This document shows positions 46,241 through 54,960 of a DNA stretch of 64,000 bases, one piece after another. Below the pieces are notes generated by a model. It ran no database searches. It was not told the origin of the DNA and was given only the letters and a program-made list of their open reading frames with translations. Within the stretch, counting starts at the first letter, position 1; each line of letters begins with the position of its first letter. The translations under genes were made by a program, and so were the position numbers. This stretch comes from Myxococcales bacterium (GTDB taxonomy: Bacteria > Myxococcota > Polyangia > Nannocystales > Nannocystaceae), in NCBI GenBank assembly GCA_016793465.1, contig JAEUJW010000101.1, positions 89,121 to 153,120 on the forward strand. Reading direction: 5' to 3'.

Positions 46241-46894
46241 TCACGGCCGGCGGGCGGTCCCGCGGAGCCAGTCCCACAGCGGGCTCGTCACCCCGAAGTT
46301 CGCGTGCTGCATGATCCGCGGGTCGTGGTGGGCCTCGTGCCAGCGCGCCAGCGGCCGCAGCGGCCACCACCCGCGCAGCCGCTCCGGCAGGTGATACGCC
46401 AGGTGCAGCCACTCGTAGGCCATAAAGTAGCCGTGCGCCGTCGCCAGCAGCAAGAGCCCCGCGTCGCGCCCGAGCAGCCGCCCGACCACCAGCGCGAGCG
46501 GAGCGACCAGCACCAGCAGCACGACGCTCGCCCACGCCGGGAACAGGATCCCCCGCAGCTCGCGCGCCTCGCGGATCGCCATGTCGCCGCGGCGATAGAT
46601 GCTGTGGTGCGAGACGGTGTGGTAGTCGTACAGCACCTCGAACGGCGCCACCCGCCGGTGCAGCACGTCGCGGTGGAACCGCCACTCCGCCGCGATCGCC
46701 ACCACCACCATCGCCGGCACGATCAGCCACTGGACGGGGCCCGGCCCGTCCAGCGCCCGCGAGCACAGCGCGATCACCGTCGCGCCGAACAGGTTGGGGA
46801 ACGCCAGGTGGAACCACGGGCTGTACCCGCGGGGCGTCTCGGCCAGCAGCGCGGCCCGATCGCGGGCGGTCCGGACTCTGGTCGGCGCAGCCAT
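46241..46894 (-). CDS. Fatty-acid-hydroxylase/sterol-desaturase-like membrane protein
   Basis: 217 residues from ATG 46894. Four or more hydrophobic segments and the His clusters of the PF04116 superfamily: HRDVLHRR, HTVSHH, HGYFMAYEWLHLAYH, and HEAHHDPRIMQHANFGV. These bind a di-iron centre and hydroxylate lipid chains. Substrate unknown. TATGAC ends 6 nt before the ATG on the minus strand (46901-46906). The SRPBCC protein gene diverges from it. Confidence 0.82.
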   Translation of the reverse strand: MAAPTRVRTARDRAALLAETPRGYSPWFHLAFPNLFGATVIALCSRALDGPGPVQWLIVPAMVVVAIAAEWRFHRDVLHRRVAPFEVLYDYHTVSHHSIYRRGDMAIREARELRGILFPAWASVVLLVLVAPLALVVGRLLGRDAGLLLLATAHGYFMAYEWLHLAYHLPERLRGWWPLRPLARWHEAHHDPRIMQHANFGVTSPLWDWLRGTARRP

Positions 46895-46900
46895 GGCCCC

Positions 46901-46906
46901 GTCATA
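46901..46906 (-). promoter_or_regulatory. Candidate -10 hexamer, leaderless start of hydroxylase-like gene
   Basis: TATGAC on the minus strand, 6 nt before ATG 46894. Confidence 0.4.
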
Positions 46907-47030
46907 CACCCGCCGGCGCCCGCCGCGGAAGCGGCGCAGAGCTTGCCCGCACCCCCCCGGTTTCTGCGCGCCGCCGCCGGCTTGCACGCGCAGGCGTTCG
47001 GCCGCACGAATCGCCCCGGAGCCCACGCGT

Positions 47031-47894
47031 ATGACCGAGAGTGCCAAGGCAGACCAGAACGTTCGCACCCACGAAGAGCGCAGCGACTGGCCCGACGACG
47101 TCAACGTCCACCCGGTCGAGCGCCAGGCCTCGCGGGCCGTCGGCGGCGCGCTGGTGATGCTCGGCGGCCTGCGTCGCGGCCTCGTCGGCCTCGGCCTCGC
47201 CCTCGCCGGCGCGGCCCTCATCCAGCGGGCCGCGACCGGCCACTCGCGCCTGTACACCAGCCTGCGGATCAGCACCGCCCACGGCACGCGCGGCCCCAAC
47301 GCCAGCGTCGCGCACGGCCGCGGCGTCCGCGTGCGCCGCTCGATCACCATCCGCCGCAGCCCCGCCGAGGTCTACGGCTTCTGGCGCCGCCTCGAGACCC
47401 TGCCGATCTTCATGCACCGCCTCGACGAGGTCATGGTGCTCGGCGACGGCCGCTCGCACTGGCGCGCCCGCGCGCCGTTCGGCCGGACGATCGAGTGGGA
47501 GGCGACGATCATCAACGACATCGAGGCCAGGCTGATCGCCTGGCGCTCGCTGCCCGAGTCGCAGATCCAGCACGCCGGCTCGGTCCGCTTCGACGACACG
47601 ATCGACGGCAACGGCACGCTCGTCACCGTCACCATGGAGTACGACCCGCCCGCCGGCCTGCTCGGCGCCCTCGCGGCCCGCCTGCTCGGCCTCGACCCCC
47701 AACGCCAGCTCGAGGACGACCTGCGCCGCCTGAAGGCCCTGCTCGAGGTCGGCGACTCGCTCACCCCGCGCCACGGCCTGCGCGACCGCGACGAGGACGA
47801 AGCCAGCGGCCCCCTCGGCGACGACAGCAGCGACGCCGCCCCCGGCCTCGGCGACGAAGGCGGCAACGGCGACGACCGCCGCGGCGTGCACTGA
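47031..47894 (+). CDS. SRPBCC (polyketide-cyclase-like) protein with N-terminal membrane segment
   Basis: 287 residues. Residues 30-65 contain a hydrophobic segment (RRGLVGLGLALAGAALIQRA) in a DUF2892-like context; residues about 100-240 form an SRPBCC fold (SITIRRSPAEVYGFWRRLET ... TMEYDPPAGLLG). The C-terminal 45 residues are acidic and disordered (Asp/Gly/Ser). Proteins of this type are annotated as cyclase/dehydrase or lipid-binding membrane proteins. Function unknown; may relate to the lipid enzyme on the other side of the promoter region. Confidence 0.75.
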   Translation: MTESAKADQNVRTHEERSDWPDDVNVHPVERQASRAVGGALVMLGGLRRGLVGLGLALAGAALIQRAATGHSRLYTSLRISTAHGTRGPNASVAHGRGVRVRRSITIRRSPAEVYGFWRRLETLPIFMHRLDEVMVLGDGRSHWRARAPFGRTIEWEATIINDIEARLIAWRSLPESQIQHAGSVRFDDTIDGNGTLVTVTMEYDPPAGLLGALAARLLGLDPQRQLEDDLRRLKALLEVGDSLTPRHGLRDRDEDEASGPLGDDSSDAAPGLGDEGGNGDDRRGVH

Positions 47895-47994
47895 CCCGCC
47901 GGCGCCCGCCCGCGGCGACGACGAGCGCGACGCCTCGCCCGGCGCGCCACCGCAGACCCGTCGCCGCTGCGTACACCCCGCCGCCCCCGCGGTG

Positions 47995-48000
47995 TAGAGT
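47995..48000 (+). promoter_or_regulatory. Candidate -10 hexamer, leaderless start of radical SAM gene
   Basis: TAGAGT ends 7 nt before ATG 48008; no Shine-Dalgarno. Confidence 0.45.
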
Positions 48001-48007
48001 CGCGGCG

Positions 48008-49339
48008 ATGCCCCCCGTGGTCCGCCGCCTGCCGGTCGTCGAGCTCGCCCGGCCCACGCGCACGCGCCACCTCCTGCCGCTGGCCGCGGGTGAGCAGCCG
48101 CGCCCGCGCCACGCCGTGTGGGAGTTCACCAGCGCGTGCGACCAGAAGTGCCTGCACTGCGGCCCGCGCTCGGGCGCCCGCCGCCCCGACGAGCTCACCA
48201 CCGACGAGGCCCTGCGCCTGTGCGACGAGCTGGCCGCGGCCGGCGTCGGCGAGGTCACCCTGATCGGCGGCGAGGCCTACCTCCGCGCCGACGTCACGCA
48301 GATCGTCCGCCGCCTGCGCGAGCTCGGCCTCAGCGTCACGCTCACGACCGGCGGCTACAACCTCACCGCCGAGATCGCCGAGGCCCTCGCGATCGCCGGC
48401 GTGCAGAGCGCGTCGGTCTCGATCGACGGCCTCGAGGCCTGCCACGACACCCTGCGGAACCGCCCCCACAGCTTCCAGCGGGCCCTCCGCGCCCTGCGGC
48501 ACCTGCGGGCCGCCGGCGTGCAGATCACCGTCAACAGCCAGATCAACGCCCGCACCCTGCACGACCTCGAGGGTCTGCTCGAGCGCATCGCCCCCGAGGG
48601 CATCCACGCCTGGCAGGTCCAGCTGACCCTCGCCCACGGCGTCGCCGCCGACCACCCGGAGATCCTCCTGCAGCCCCACCAGATGCTCGAGATGTACGCG
48701 GTGCTCGAGCGCCTGATCGACCGCTGCATCGCCCTCGGGGTCACCCTCTACCCCGGCAACAGCGTCGGCTACTTCGGCCCGCTCGAGGCCAAGCTGCGCC
48801 GTACCTCGAACCCCACCCGCCGCCACTACTTCGGCTGCCAGGCCGGCGTCGTCGGCCTCGGCATCGAGAGCGACGGAGCGATCAAAGGCTGCCCCAGCCT
48901 CGGCCACGTCAGCGTCGGCGGCCACTGGCGCGACCACGGCCTCGCCGCGATCTGGTCGCGCACGCCCGAGCTCGCCTACAACCGCGGCCGCGGCGTCGAC
49001 TCGCTGTGGGGCCTGTGCTCGACCTGCTACTACAAGACCGTGTGCCTCGGCGGCTGCACCTCGGTCAGCGAGCCCCTGCTCGGCCGCCCCGGCAACAACC
49101 CCATGTGCTTCCACCGCGCCGCCGAGCTCGACCGCGAGGGCCTGCGCGAGCGCCTCGAGCCGGTCCGCGCCGCCCCCGGCGAGCCGTTCGACCACGGCCT
49201 CTTTCGCCTGATCCGCGAGCACAAGGACCCCGACCTGCGCGCCGCCCACGGCCCGCTCCACGTCGACGAGCCCCGCAGCTCCCGCGGCGTCGAACCGTCC
49301 GGCGCCGGCACGCCGCTCGCGGTCGGCTCATCGAGCTGA
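48008..49339 (+). CDS. Radical SAM / SPASM-domain protein
   Basis: 443 residues. Radical SAM cluster CDQKCLHC (Cys44, Cys48, Cys51), GGEAYLR after it, and a C-terminal SPASM-like region with cysteines (HYFGCQAGVVGLGIESDG, KGCPS, LCSTCYYKTVCLGGC) for extra Fe-S clusters. SPASM enzymes modify ribosomal peptides, activate sulfatases or act in cofactor synthesis. No precursor peptide, transporter or peptidase gene is visible nearby, so the substrate is unknown. Oxygen-sensitive chemistry in the cytoplasm is expected. Confidence 0.88.
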   Translation: MPPVVRRLPVVELARPTRTRHLLPLAAGEQPRPRHAVWEFTSACDQKCLHCGPRSGARRPDELTTDEALRLCDELAAAGVGEVTLIGGEAYLRADVTQIVRRLRELGLSVTLTTGGYNLTAEIAEALAIAGVQSASVSIDGLEACHDTLRNRPHSFQRALRALRHLRAAGVQITVNSQINARTLHDLEGLLERIAPEGIHAWQVQLTLAHGVAADHPEILLQPHQMLEMYAVLERLIDRCIALGVTLYPGNSVGYFGPLEAKLRRTSNPTRRHYFGCQAGVVGLGIESDGAIKGCPSLGHVSVGGHWRDHGLAAIWSRTPELAYNRGRGVDSLWGLCSTCYYKTVCLGGCTSVSEPLLGRPGNNPMCFHRAAELDREGLRERLEPVRAAPGEPFDHGLFRLIREHKDPDLRAAHGPLHVDEPRSSRGVEPSGAGTPLAVGSSS

Positions 49340-49441
49340 CGACCTCGCCGCGCGCCGACCGCGACGAACGCACGCCGTCAGCGGCCGCGCCGCGACGGCC
49401 CGCGCGTGCCCGTGATTCCGTGCTATGAGTCCCGCCCCCCG

Positions 49442-50866
49442 ATGGCGCGCACGCTCCCCCACAACAACGAGGCCGAGGCCGCGATCCTCGGCGGCATCCT
49501 CCTGCGCGGGGACCAGGCCCTCTACGACGTGATGGACGTCGTCCGCGAGGAGGACTTTTACAACCCCGCCTGCCAGGCCATTTTTAAGGCGATGATGACG
49601 CTCGCCGAGCGCCGCGAGCCCATCGACGTCGTCACCATCGAGGCCCAGCTGCGCGCCGTCGACCAGCTGAAGGTCGCCGGCGGCATCGAGGCGATCAACC
49701 GCCTCGGCGACCGCTACGCCACCAGCCACAACATCACCCACCACGCCGAGATGGTCCGCAAGGCGGCCATGGTCCGCAACCTCGTGATCACCGCCCGCGA
49801 GATCGCCGACGAGGGCATGGACGAGCTCGAGAACCAGAACGAGTTCATCGACCAGGCCGAGAAGCGCATCATGGCGGTCAACGAGCGCGGCCGCCGGACC
49901 GCCTACCAGTCGTCGACCGAGATCCTCAAAAAGATCTTCGTCGAGATCACCGAACGCGCCAAGCGCAAGAACCCGATCACCGGCGTCGAGACCCACTTCA
50001 CCGACCTCGACAAGATGACCGGCGGCCTGCAGCCCGGCGACCTCCTCATCATCGCCGCCCGCCCGTCGATGGGGAAGACCGCGTTCGTCCTCAACCTCGC
50101 CCAGAACGCCTGCGTGCCCCAGGCCCGCCACCTCGGCCTGCCCGAGGACCAGCAGCCCATCCTCCACCCGATCCTGTTCTTCTCGCTCGAGATGGGCGCC
50201 AACCAGCTGATCGAGCGCGTGCTCTGCTCGGAGGCCAAGGTCGACTACTCCAAGCTGCGCTCCGGCCAGTTCGTCGACGACGACTTCCGCCGCATGATCG
50301 CCGCCGCCGACCGCATCTCCCGCGCCAAGTTCTACATCGACGACCAGGCCGCACCCTCGATCCTCGAGATGCGCGCCCGCGCCCGCCGCTTCCGCGAGGA
50401 CAAGACCATTTTCACGGGCCAGAAGGATCAATTCGGCCTCATCATCGTCGACTACCTCCAGCTCGCGCGCGGCGGCCGCAGCAAGTACGACTCCCGCGAA
50501 CAGGAGATCAGCGAGATCTCCCGCGGCCTCAAAGCCATGGCCAAGGAGCTCCACATGCCCGTCCTGGCCCTCTCGCAGCTCAACCGCGCGGTCGACAGCC
50601 GGGCCGACCACCGCCCCCTGATGTCCGACCTGCGCGAATCCGGCGCCATCGAACAGGATGCGGACGTCATCATGTTCATCTACCGCGAGGAGCGCTACCT
50701 GCCCGGCGACGCCAAACCCGAGGAGCGCGCCAAGGTCGAGAACAAGGCCGAGATCATCATCGGCAAGCAGCGCAACGGACCGATCGGCACGGTGCACCTG
50801 ACCTTCATCAAGCACCACACCCGCTTCGAAAACATGGTCGGCGGCCCCGGCTTCACCCAAGACTGA
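49442..50866 (+). CDS. dnaB: Replicative DNA helicase DnaB
   Basis: 474 residues, full length. N-terminal primase-binding domain (HNNEAEAAILGGILLRGDQA), then the RecA-like motor: Walker A RPSMGKTAF (about 208-216), FSLEMG, Walker B IIVDYLQL, SQLNR, and the final GPIGTVHLTFIKHHTRFENM. It unwinds DNA at the fork as a hexamer. A short insertion (RHLGLPEDQQPILHP) lies between Walker A and FSLEMG. No intein. AT islet at 49580 encodes Ile-Phe-Lys. It is not linked to the rplI operon 4 kb away, though dnaB often is. Confidence 0.95.
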   Translation: MARTLPHNNEAEAAILGGILLRGDQALYDVMDVVREEDFYNPACQAIFKAMMTLAERREPIDVVTIEAQLRAVDQLKVAGGIEAINRLGDRYATSHNITHHAEMVRKAAMVRNLVITAREIADEGMDELENQNEFIDQAEKRIMAVNERGRRTAYQSSTEILKKIFVEITERAKRKNPITGVETHFTDLDKMTGGLQPGDLLIIAARPSMGKTAFVLNLAQNACVPQARHLGLPEDQQPILHPILFFSLEMGANQLIERVLCSEAKVDYSKLRSGQFVDDDFRRMIAAADRISRAKFYIDDQAAPSILEMRARARRFREDKTIFTGQKDQFGLIIVDYLQLARGGRSKYDSREQEISEISRGLKAMAKELHMPVLALSQLNRAVDSRADHRPLMSDLRESGAIEQDADVIMFIYREERYLPGDAKPEERAKVENKAEIIIGKQRNGPIGTVHLTFIKHHTRFENMVGGPGFTQD

Positions 50867-50870
50867 CTTC

Positions 50871-51053
50871 GGCGGCCCCTCCGGGTCCGCGGCCCTCGCT
50901 CGCCTGTCGCCCCCCTTCCCACCCGTCTCGCCGGGCCCGCCTCGGCGCGAGATGGTGATCGCACGGGCTCGCTCTGGGCCTTTCGCGGCCCCTCCGGGCC
51001 TGCCGCCCTCGCTCGCCTGTCGCCCCCTTGCCACCCGCCTCGCCGGGCTCGCC
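50871..51053. repeat. Two diverged direct repeats of about 70 bp
   Basis: 50871-50941 and 50985-51053 share GGCCCCTCCGGG, then GCCCTCGCTCGCCTGTCGCC, then CCACCCG, then CTCGCCGGGC, with a few differences. They fill most of the 264-bp gap between dnaB and the kinase gene. No coding potential; possibly copies of a dispersed non-coding element. Confidence 0.7.
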
Positions 51054-51130
51054 ATTCCCTCCGGACACCGAAGCGAGCCCGAATGGGAGCGTGGAAAAGC
51101 CAGCGCCGCCCGTGATAGGTTGCGTGGGCG

Positions 51131-52177
51131 ATGTCCGTGCCGCCCCAGATCGGGCCGTTCAAGGTCAAGGGTCTCCTCGGCAAGGGGGCCATGGGCGAGG
51201 TCTACGAGGGACTGGACGAGAAACTCGGCCGCCGAGTCGCCATCAAGATCCTCGGGCGCAAGCACCGCGAGTCCGAGGAGTTCAAGACCCGCTTCCTCCG
51301 CGAGGGCAAAGCCCTCGCCTCGATGAACCACCCCAACGTGGTCGCGGTGTACTTCATCGGCGACCACGAGGACCGCCCCTTCCTCGCCATGGAGTTCCTC
51401 GACGGCGAGGACATCGGCGGCTCCCTGAAAAAGCGCGGCGCGCTCCACCCCGGCGACGCCGCCGAGGTCATCCGCCAGGCCGCCATCGGCCTCGCCGAGA
51501 CCCAGCGCGTCGGCGTCGTCCACCGCGACGTCAAGCCCTCCAACCTCGTCGTCACCTCGCAGGGCATCGTCAAGGTCACCGACTTCGGCCTCGCCAAGGC
51601 CCTGCAAGAGGACCTCTCGATCACCGCGACCGGCGTGTTCGTCGGCACCCCCGACTACCTCGCCCCCGAGCAGGCCATGGGCAAGGAGGTCGACGCCCGC
51701 GCCGACGTCTACGCGCTCGGCTGCTCGCTGTACCACATGTGCAGCGGCCACCCGCCGTTCCGCAAGGGCGGCCAGGACGACCACTACACCGCCGTGGTGC
51801 GCCGCCACCTGAAGAGCGAGCGCCCCGAGCTGAAGCTGGAAATCAAAGGCTTCGACGAGGCGCTGTCCGACCTGTGCCGGCGCATGATGAGCCGCCGCCC
51901 CGACGTGCGCCCGACGTTCGAGGAGCTGAAGACCAGCCTGTCGGAGATCTCCCGCCGCCTCGGCGGCCAGGTCCCGCCGCGCCACTCGGCCGTCGAGCTG
52001 CGCTCGCCCGACGAGATCCGCGAGGCCGCCGGCAAGACGAGCCCCAAGGCCGCGACGGAGATCAACCCGGGCCGCGAGGGTGGCGGCCGCGCCAGCCGCA
52101 CCACCATGATCGCGGTCGGCATCGGCGTGACGATCGGCATCGCCCTCGGGGTCGTGTTCGCCGCGATCTCGATGTAA
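51131..52177 (+). CDS. Eukaryote-like Ser/Thr protein kinase, C-terminal membrane anchor
   Basis: 348 residues. Kinase domain residues 8-270: GKGAMGEVY loop, VAIK (Lys39), HRDVKPSN catalytic loop, DFG, GTPDYLAPEQ activation segment. A 50-residue linker leads to a single transmembrane helix at the very C-terminus (TMIAVGIGVTIGIALGVVFA). There is no extracellular sensor after the helix. All key residues are present, so it should be active, phosphorylating cytoplasmic targets at the membrane. TAGGTT ends 9 nt before the ATG. The phosphorylase gene starts 12 nt after the stop. Confidence 0.95.
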   Translation: MSVPPQIGPFKVKGLLGKGAMGEVYEGLDEKLGRRVAIKILGRKHRESEEFKTRFLREGKALASMNHPNVVAVYFIGDHEDRPFLAMEFLDGEDIGGSLKKRGALHPGDAAEVIRQAAIGLAETQRVGVVHRDVKPSNLVVTSQGIVKVTDFGLAKALQEDLSITATGVFVGTPDYLAPEQAMGKEVDARADVYALGCSLYHMCSGHPPFRKGGQDDHYTAVVRRHLKSERPELKLEIKGFDEALSDLCRRMMSRRPDVRPTFEELKTSLSEISRRLGGQVPPRHSAVELRSPDEIREAAGKTSPKAATEINPGREGGGRASRTTMIAVGIGVTIGIALGVVFAAISM

Positions 52178-52189
52178 CTACAGGGGGCC

Positions 52190-53020
52190 ATGCACGCCCT
52201 CGACCCCGTCGCCGTCCACGCCGCCGAGCTCCTGCACGCCCGCCTCGGCGGCCGCACCTTCGACTGGGCCGTCGTCGCCGGCTCCGGCCTCGGCGTCGGG
52301 TTCGTCGCCGGCGAGGGCGGCCTCGGCCTGAAGATCGAAGGCAGCCTCCCGCTCGCCGAGCTCGGCCTGCCGTCGCCCTCGGTCGCCGGCCACGGCAACA
52401 GCCTGGTGTGGGGCACCATCGGCGAGCACCGCGTGTGCGTGCAGACCGGCCGCCTCCACCCCTACGAGGGCCACTCGATGGGCACCTGCACCGCCCCGCT
52501 CGCGGCCATGCTGGTGAACGGCGCGCGCGGCGTGGTCCTCACGTTCGCCGCCGGCGGCCTCGACACCACCCTCGGCGCCGGCGAGCTCGTGATCCTCCGC
52601 GACCAGATGGCCCTGTTCGGGCCGACCCCGCTGGTCGGCCCGCAGTTCATCGACTGCAGCCAGATGTACAGCCCGCACCTGCGCAGGCGCCTGCAGTCGC
52701 TGCACCCCGGCCTCGGCCCCGGCCGCCTGCGTGAGGTGGTTTATGCCCACGCCCGCGGCCCGCAGTATGAAACCCTCGCCGAGACCGAGGCCCTGCGCCG
52801 GCTCGGCGGCGACGTCGTCGGCATGTCGACCACCTACGAGGCCGTGTTCTGCGCCGCCCACAAGGTCTGGCTCGCCGGCTTCGGCGTGGTCACCAACACC
52901 GCGGGCGCAACCGGCCTGAGCCACCACGAGGTCCAGCAGCGCAGCGACGAGGCCCGCCACGAGCTCGCGTCGATCCTCGCGCAGCTGCTCGCCGGCGACC
53001 CCGCCCCCGACCCCGAGTGA
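52190..53020 (+). CDS. Purine nucleoside phosphorylase (trimeric type)
   Basis: 276 residues. Family motifs: GSGLG near the N-terminus (phosphate loop), GRLHPYEGHS, GPQYETLAET and VGMSTTYEAVF, then the base-binding TNTAGATG. It releases a purine base from its nucleoside with phosphate, giving ribose-1-phosphate, in the cytoplasm. Loop residues usually read TNAAGG are TFAAGGLD here, so substrate range may differ. Likely co-transcribed with the kinase gene 12 nt upstream. Confidence 0.9.
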   Translation: MHALDPVAVHAAELLHARLGGRTFDWAVVAGSGLGVGFVAGEGGLGLKIEGSLPLAELGLPSPSVAGHGNSLVWGTIGEHRVCVQTGRLHPYEGHSMGTCTAPLAAMLVNGARGVVLTFAAGGLDTTLGAGELVILRDQMALFGPTPLVGPQFIDCSQMYSPHLRRRLQSLHPGLGPGRLREVVYAHARGPQYETLAETEALRRLGGDVVGMSTTYEAVFCAAHKVWLAGFGVVTNTAGATGLSHHEVQQRSDEARHELASILAQLLAGDPAPDPE

Positions 53021-53050
53021 CCGCGCGCGCCCGTCCGCCGCGAAAACCGC

Positions 53051-53056
53051 TACAGT
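53051..53056 (+). promoter_or_regulatory. Candidate -10 hexamer, leaderless start of small lipoprotein gene
   Basis: TACAGT ends exactly 6 nt before ATG 53063, the distance expected if transcription begins at the A of ATG. Confidence 0.5.
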
Positions 53057-53062
53057 CGCGCG

Positions 53063-53302
53063 ATGCGCCTCCTCCTGCTGTCCGCCCTCGCATGCACCCT
53101 GACCGGCTGCGCCGGCAAGCTCGACGCCGCCACGCGCACGCAAGCGGCCAAGGACTTCGACTGCAAGGAGGACCAGCTCTCCCTCAAGCGCGACGAGGTC
53201 TACGGCAAGTACCGCGTCGACGGCTGCGGCCAGTCCGGGGTCTACTCGGCCCAGTGCGTGATGGGCAACTGCAGCGCCGAGCGCCTGCGCGGCGAGAAGT
53301 GA
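53063..53302 (+). CDS. Small cysteine-containing lipoprotein
   Basis: 79 residues. Signal peptide and lipobox LTGC at about residue 16; mature part of about 60 residues with four cysteines (DFDCKEDQL, VDGCGQSG, AQCVMGNCSAE), probably two disulfides. Its stop codon ends at 53302 and the converging gene's stop begins at 53303, so there is no intergenic base. Function unknown. Confidence 0.75.
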   Translation: MRLLLLSALACTLTGCAGKLDAATRTQAAKDFDCKEDQLSLKRDEVYGKYRVDGCGQSGVYSAQCVMGNCSAERLRGEK

Positions 53303-54124
53303 TCAGCGCGCGCCCGCCTCGCCGATCGGCAGCGCCGCCGCGCGCAGCCTGACGATGTCGGCCAGCACCCCGTCGACGAGCGCCGCGACCAGCAGCTCGC
53401 CCTTCTCGCGGGTGGCCAGCGTAGGGTCGCCCCAGGTGCCGGTCGGCGAGTAGGTCTTGGAGCTGTTCGGGTCGCGCGAGAACCCCGACGCCCGCCGCGG
53501 CTGGTAGTCCGCCACCGCCTTCTTCATGTCGACGACCGCGGGGTCCAGCACCAGCATCATCGACGTCTCCGCCTCGTCCGCGTGCGTGCCTCCGGCCTGC
53601 TGCAGCACCCGCTCCTCGACCGGCGCCAGCGTGGCCAGCAGGTCCGTGTACGCCAGCAGGATGCCCTCCTTCGCCAGCACCTCGGCCGCCGGCGCCAGCG
53701 CCTTGACCGTCGACACCCCCGTGTTGAGCGCGTAGAACCGCCGCGGCCCGTACGCCGCCAGCGAGCGGCAGATGTCGACGATCAGGTCGCGCGCCGTCTC
53801 GAGCCGCAGCGTCGTCGACCCCGGGTACTCCACGAACGCCGGGTAGTAGTGATAGTTGACCGTCGGCGCCATCACCACGTCCGCCGCCAGCAGCACCCGC
53901 TGTTTGAGCCCCTCCGCCAGCACGAAGTCGTTCTTTAATAACAGATGCGGCCCGTGCTCCTTGGCCGCCGCGCCGATCGGGATGACCACGATCGCGTCGT
54001 CCGTCAGCCGCGCCTCGGCCTCGTTCCACGTCATCTCCTCGAGCAGCACCCCGCGCCGCGCCGGCGCCGGCTCCTGCGAGCACATCGTCACGAGCAGCAC
54101 TCCGAGCACGCCGAACGCACGCAT
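53303..54124 (-). CDS. Creatininase-family (metal amidohydrolase-like) secreted protein
   Basis: 273 residues with an N-terminal signal peptide that may be lipidated (LVTMCS). Creatininase-family (PF02633) features: VVIPIGAAAKEHGPHLLLKN, a region GSTTLRLETARDLIVD, and HADEAETSMML carrying His and Glu ligands. The usual NGHGGN segment is replaced by ALNTGVST, so a metal ligand or substrate contact differs. The family opens cyclic amides or acts in cofactor maturation; an exported form is uncommon. AT islet (Leu-Leu-Lys) at 53934. Confidence 0.75.
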   Translation of the reverse strand: MRAFGVLGVLLVTMCSQEPAPARRGVLLEEMTWNEAEARLTDDAIVVIPIGAAAKEHGPHLLLKNDFVLAEGLKQRVLLAADVVMAPTVNYHYYPAFVEYPGSTTLRLETARDLIVDICRSLAAYGPRRFYALNTGVSTVKALAPAAEVLAKEGILLAYTDLLATLAPVEERVLQQAGGTHADEAETSMMLVLDPAVVDMKKAVADYQPRRASGFSRDPNSSKTYSPTGTWGDPTLATREKGELLVAALVDGVLADIVRLRAAALPIGEAGAR

Positions 54125-54171
54125 GTCGAATGGTCCCGTCCGCCCGTCGAGCCTGTCAACGATCAGCGTAT

Positions 54172-54177
54172 TACGAT
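54172..54177 (+). promoter_or_regulatory. Candidate -10 hexamer before Uma2-like gene
   Basis: TACGAT ends 7 nt before ATG 54185. Confidence 0.4.
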
Positions 54178-54184
54178 CTGTGCT

Positions 54185-54955
54185 ATGGAAGGTGGCATGC
54201 CCCCCGACGCGATGTCATACCCAGGCCCGCAAGGAAGCGACGGGGACGAGTACCCCGTGTCCGACGGAATGGGCGAGACGGGACTGCAGCAATTCATCAT
54301 CTGGGGCCTCACCGACCCCCTGCGCGACTACTTCGCGAGGCTCGGCCGGGACGTGCTCGTCGGCGCCGATCAGTTCTTCTACTGGGTGAAGGGCGACCGG
54401 CGCAGCGTCATCGCCCCTGACGTCTACCTGATCGAGGACGAGACGATGGCCCCGCGGGACGTCGACTGCTGGAAGGTCTGGGACCACGACGGCAAGGCGC
54501 CGGCGCTGGCCCTCGAGATCGTCTCGGAGAAGACCCACAAGAAGGACTACCGCCCGGAGACCCACGCCCGCTACGAGGCGCTCGGCGTCGGCGAGCTCGT
54601 GCGCTTCGACCCCGACCACATCGGCACCAGGCGTCGGCTGCTCACCCACTGGGTCCGCGGCGCCAGCGGGCGCCTGGTCCAGCAGGACCACCCGCACGAT
54701 CGCATCCATTCGGCCCGCTTCGACTTCTGGTTGATCGCCCAGCCCGACAAGTCCCTGCGCATGTCGGTCGACGGAGTGATCCTGTGGCCGACCGCCGCGG
54801 AGCGCCTGGCCGTGGACGAGGCCCGCATCCACGCGGCCGAGGCCCGCACCCGCGAGGCCGAGTCCCGCGCCCGCGAGGCCGTGTCCCGCACCCACGAGGC
54901 CGAGGCCGAGACGGCCCGCCTGCGCGCCGAGCTCGCGCGTCTGCGCGGCGAGTAG
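54185..54955 (+). CDS. Uma2-family (PD-(D/E)XK nuclease-fold) protein with coiled-coil tail
   Basis: 256 residues; ATG 54197 is an alternative start. Residues 30-180 match Uma2/DUF820: VIAPDVYLI, then ALALEIVSEKTHKKDY, then ARYEALGVGELVRFDPD. Asp and Glu of the PD-(D/E)XK pattern are present but the family's typical Lys positions are shifted. Residues 205-255 are heptads of Glu/Ala/Arg (EARTREAESRAREA). The family is abundant in Cyanobacteria, Chloroflexi and Myxococcota, often in many copies; no function is established. Terminator follows at once. Confidence 0.8.
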   Translation: MEGGMPPDAMSYPGPQGSDGDEYPVSDGMGETGLQQFIIWGLTDPLRDYFARLGRDVLVGADQFFYWVKGDRRSVIAPDVYLIEDETMAPRDVDCWKVWDHDGKAPALALEIVSEKTHKKDYRPETHARYEALGVGELVRFDPDHIGTRRRLLTHWVRGASGRLVQQDHPHDRIHSARFDFWLIAQPDKSLRMSVDGVILWPTAAERLAVDEARIHAAEARTREAESRAREAVSRTHEAEAETARLRAELARLRGE

Positions 54956-54960
54956 TCGCG

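Noticed and set aside
48008..49339. A complete RiPP biosynthetic cluster
   Set aside because: No precursor peptide, peptidase or transporter is visible within several kilobases; only the radical SAM enzyme is supported.
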